NCBI GenBank assembly: GCA_938017825.1
Contig: CALIJE010000061.1
Span: 1-43,017, forward strand
From: an uncultured Flavobacteriaceae bacterium
GTDB taxonomy: Bacteria; Bacteroidota; Bacteroidia; Flavobacteriales; Flavobacteriaceae
Direction: 5' to 3'
Length of the DNA: 43,017 nt
How positions within the stretch are numbered: the first letter of the stretch is position 1; the number at the start of each line of letters is the position of its first letter. Position numbers and translations under genes: made by a program. This document shows, one piece after another, positions 43,016 to 43,017 of the stretch. A model generated the notes under the pieces. The model did not search any database. It had not been told where the DNA came from and saw only the letters and a program-made list of their open reading frames with translations.

Positions 43016-43017
43016 TG

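Noticed and set aside
1-43017. Mobile elements, tRNA-bounded islands or prophage
   Set aside because: No transposase, integrase, tRNA or terminal repeat was found, so gain by transfer is not supported within this window.

Overview
The window reads as chromosomal DNA from a marine-type member of the Flavobacteriaceae (Bacteroidota). It is AT-rich, translation starts lie in A-rich stretches rather than behind strong Shine-Dalgarno sites, and many genes encode short lipoprotein signals ending in Ser/Ala-Cys. Several promoters show the Bacteroidota -7 box TAnnTTTG, and the gene set (TPR/LytTR two-component pair, DUF3109, BrxA/B, HemJ, MarC, HupE-like, PlsC, dCMP deaminase) is typical of that family. 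I see no tRNA, rRNA, CRISPR array, insertion sequence or phage gene.

Region 1 (1-13,642) is the most unusual part. An ECF sigma factor overlaps a membrane protein with an anti-sigma-like N-terminus and periplasmic TPRs. Convergent to it lies an operon of a Cys-rich lipoprotein and two large secreted TPR-CHAT (caspase-like) proteins that keep their His and Cys catalytic residues. Next to the sigma gene are a lipoprotein of unknown family, a beta-helix lipoprotein with three repeats carrying a YCCN motif, and the start of a further probable lipoprotein at the window edge. The sites upstream of the edge gene, the beta-helix lipoprotein, the unknown lipoprotein and the CHAT operon share one bipartite element, GTTTAC-N15/16-GTACAA-like (GCACCAA at the CHAT operon), at promoter distance. 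I read this as the promoter of the neighbouring ECF sigma factor and the region as a self-contained envelope signalling regulon: sigma, anti-sigma, candidate proteases and lipoprotein targets or effectors. A serine hydrolase with five N-terminal repeats lies inside the cluster but lacks the motif.

Region 2 (13,643-14,949) is gene-poor. On the minus strand it holds a probable structured RNA of about 220-300 nt with its own terminator, and a 58-codon secreted or membrane peptide gene with a strong terminator. Region 3 (14,950-28,694) has a LytTR response regulator with a TPR histidine kinase, DUF3109, MarC and a small membrane protein. These are followed by a dCMP deaminase/C-terminal processing protease operon, a HupE-like membrane protein, and a divergent operon of histidine kinase, PhzF-like isomerase, enoyl-CoA hydratase and a secreted protein. 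A radical SAM protein and an outer-membrane beta-barrel protein end it.

Region 4 (28,799-43,017) has a Tat-exported Gfo/Idh/MocA oxidoreductase, HD hydrolase, PlsC, bacilliredoxin, a TerB/DnaJ protein and HemJ. Two tandem sortilin/BNR-repeat proteins of about 1,040 residues follow, then a TlpA-like thioredoxin, a lipoprotein and a membrane-anchored AraC-type regulator at the right edge.
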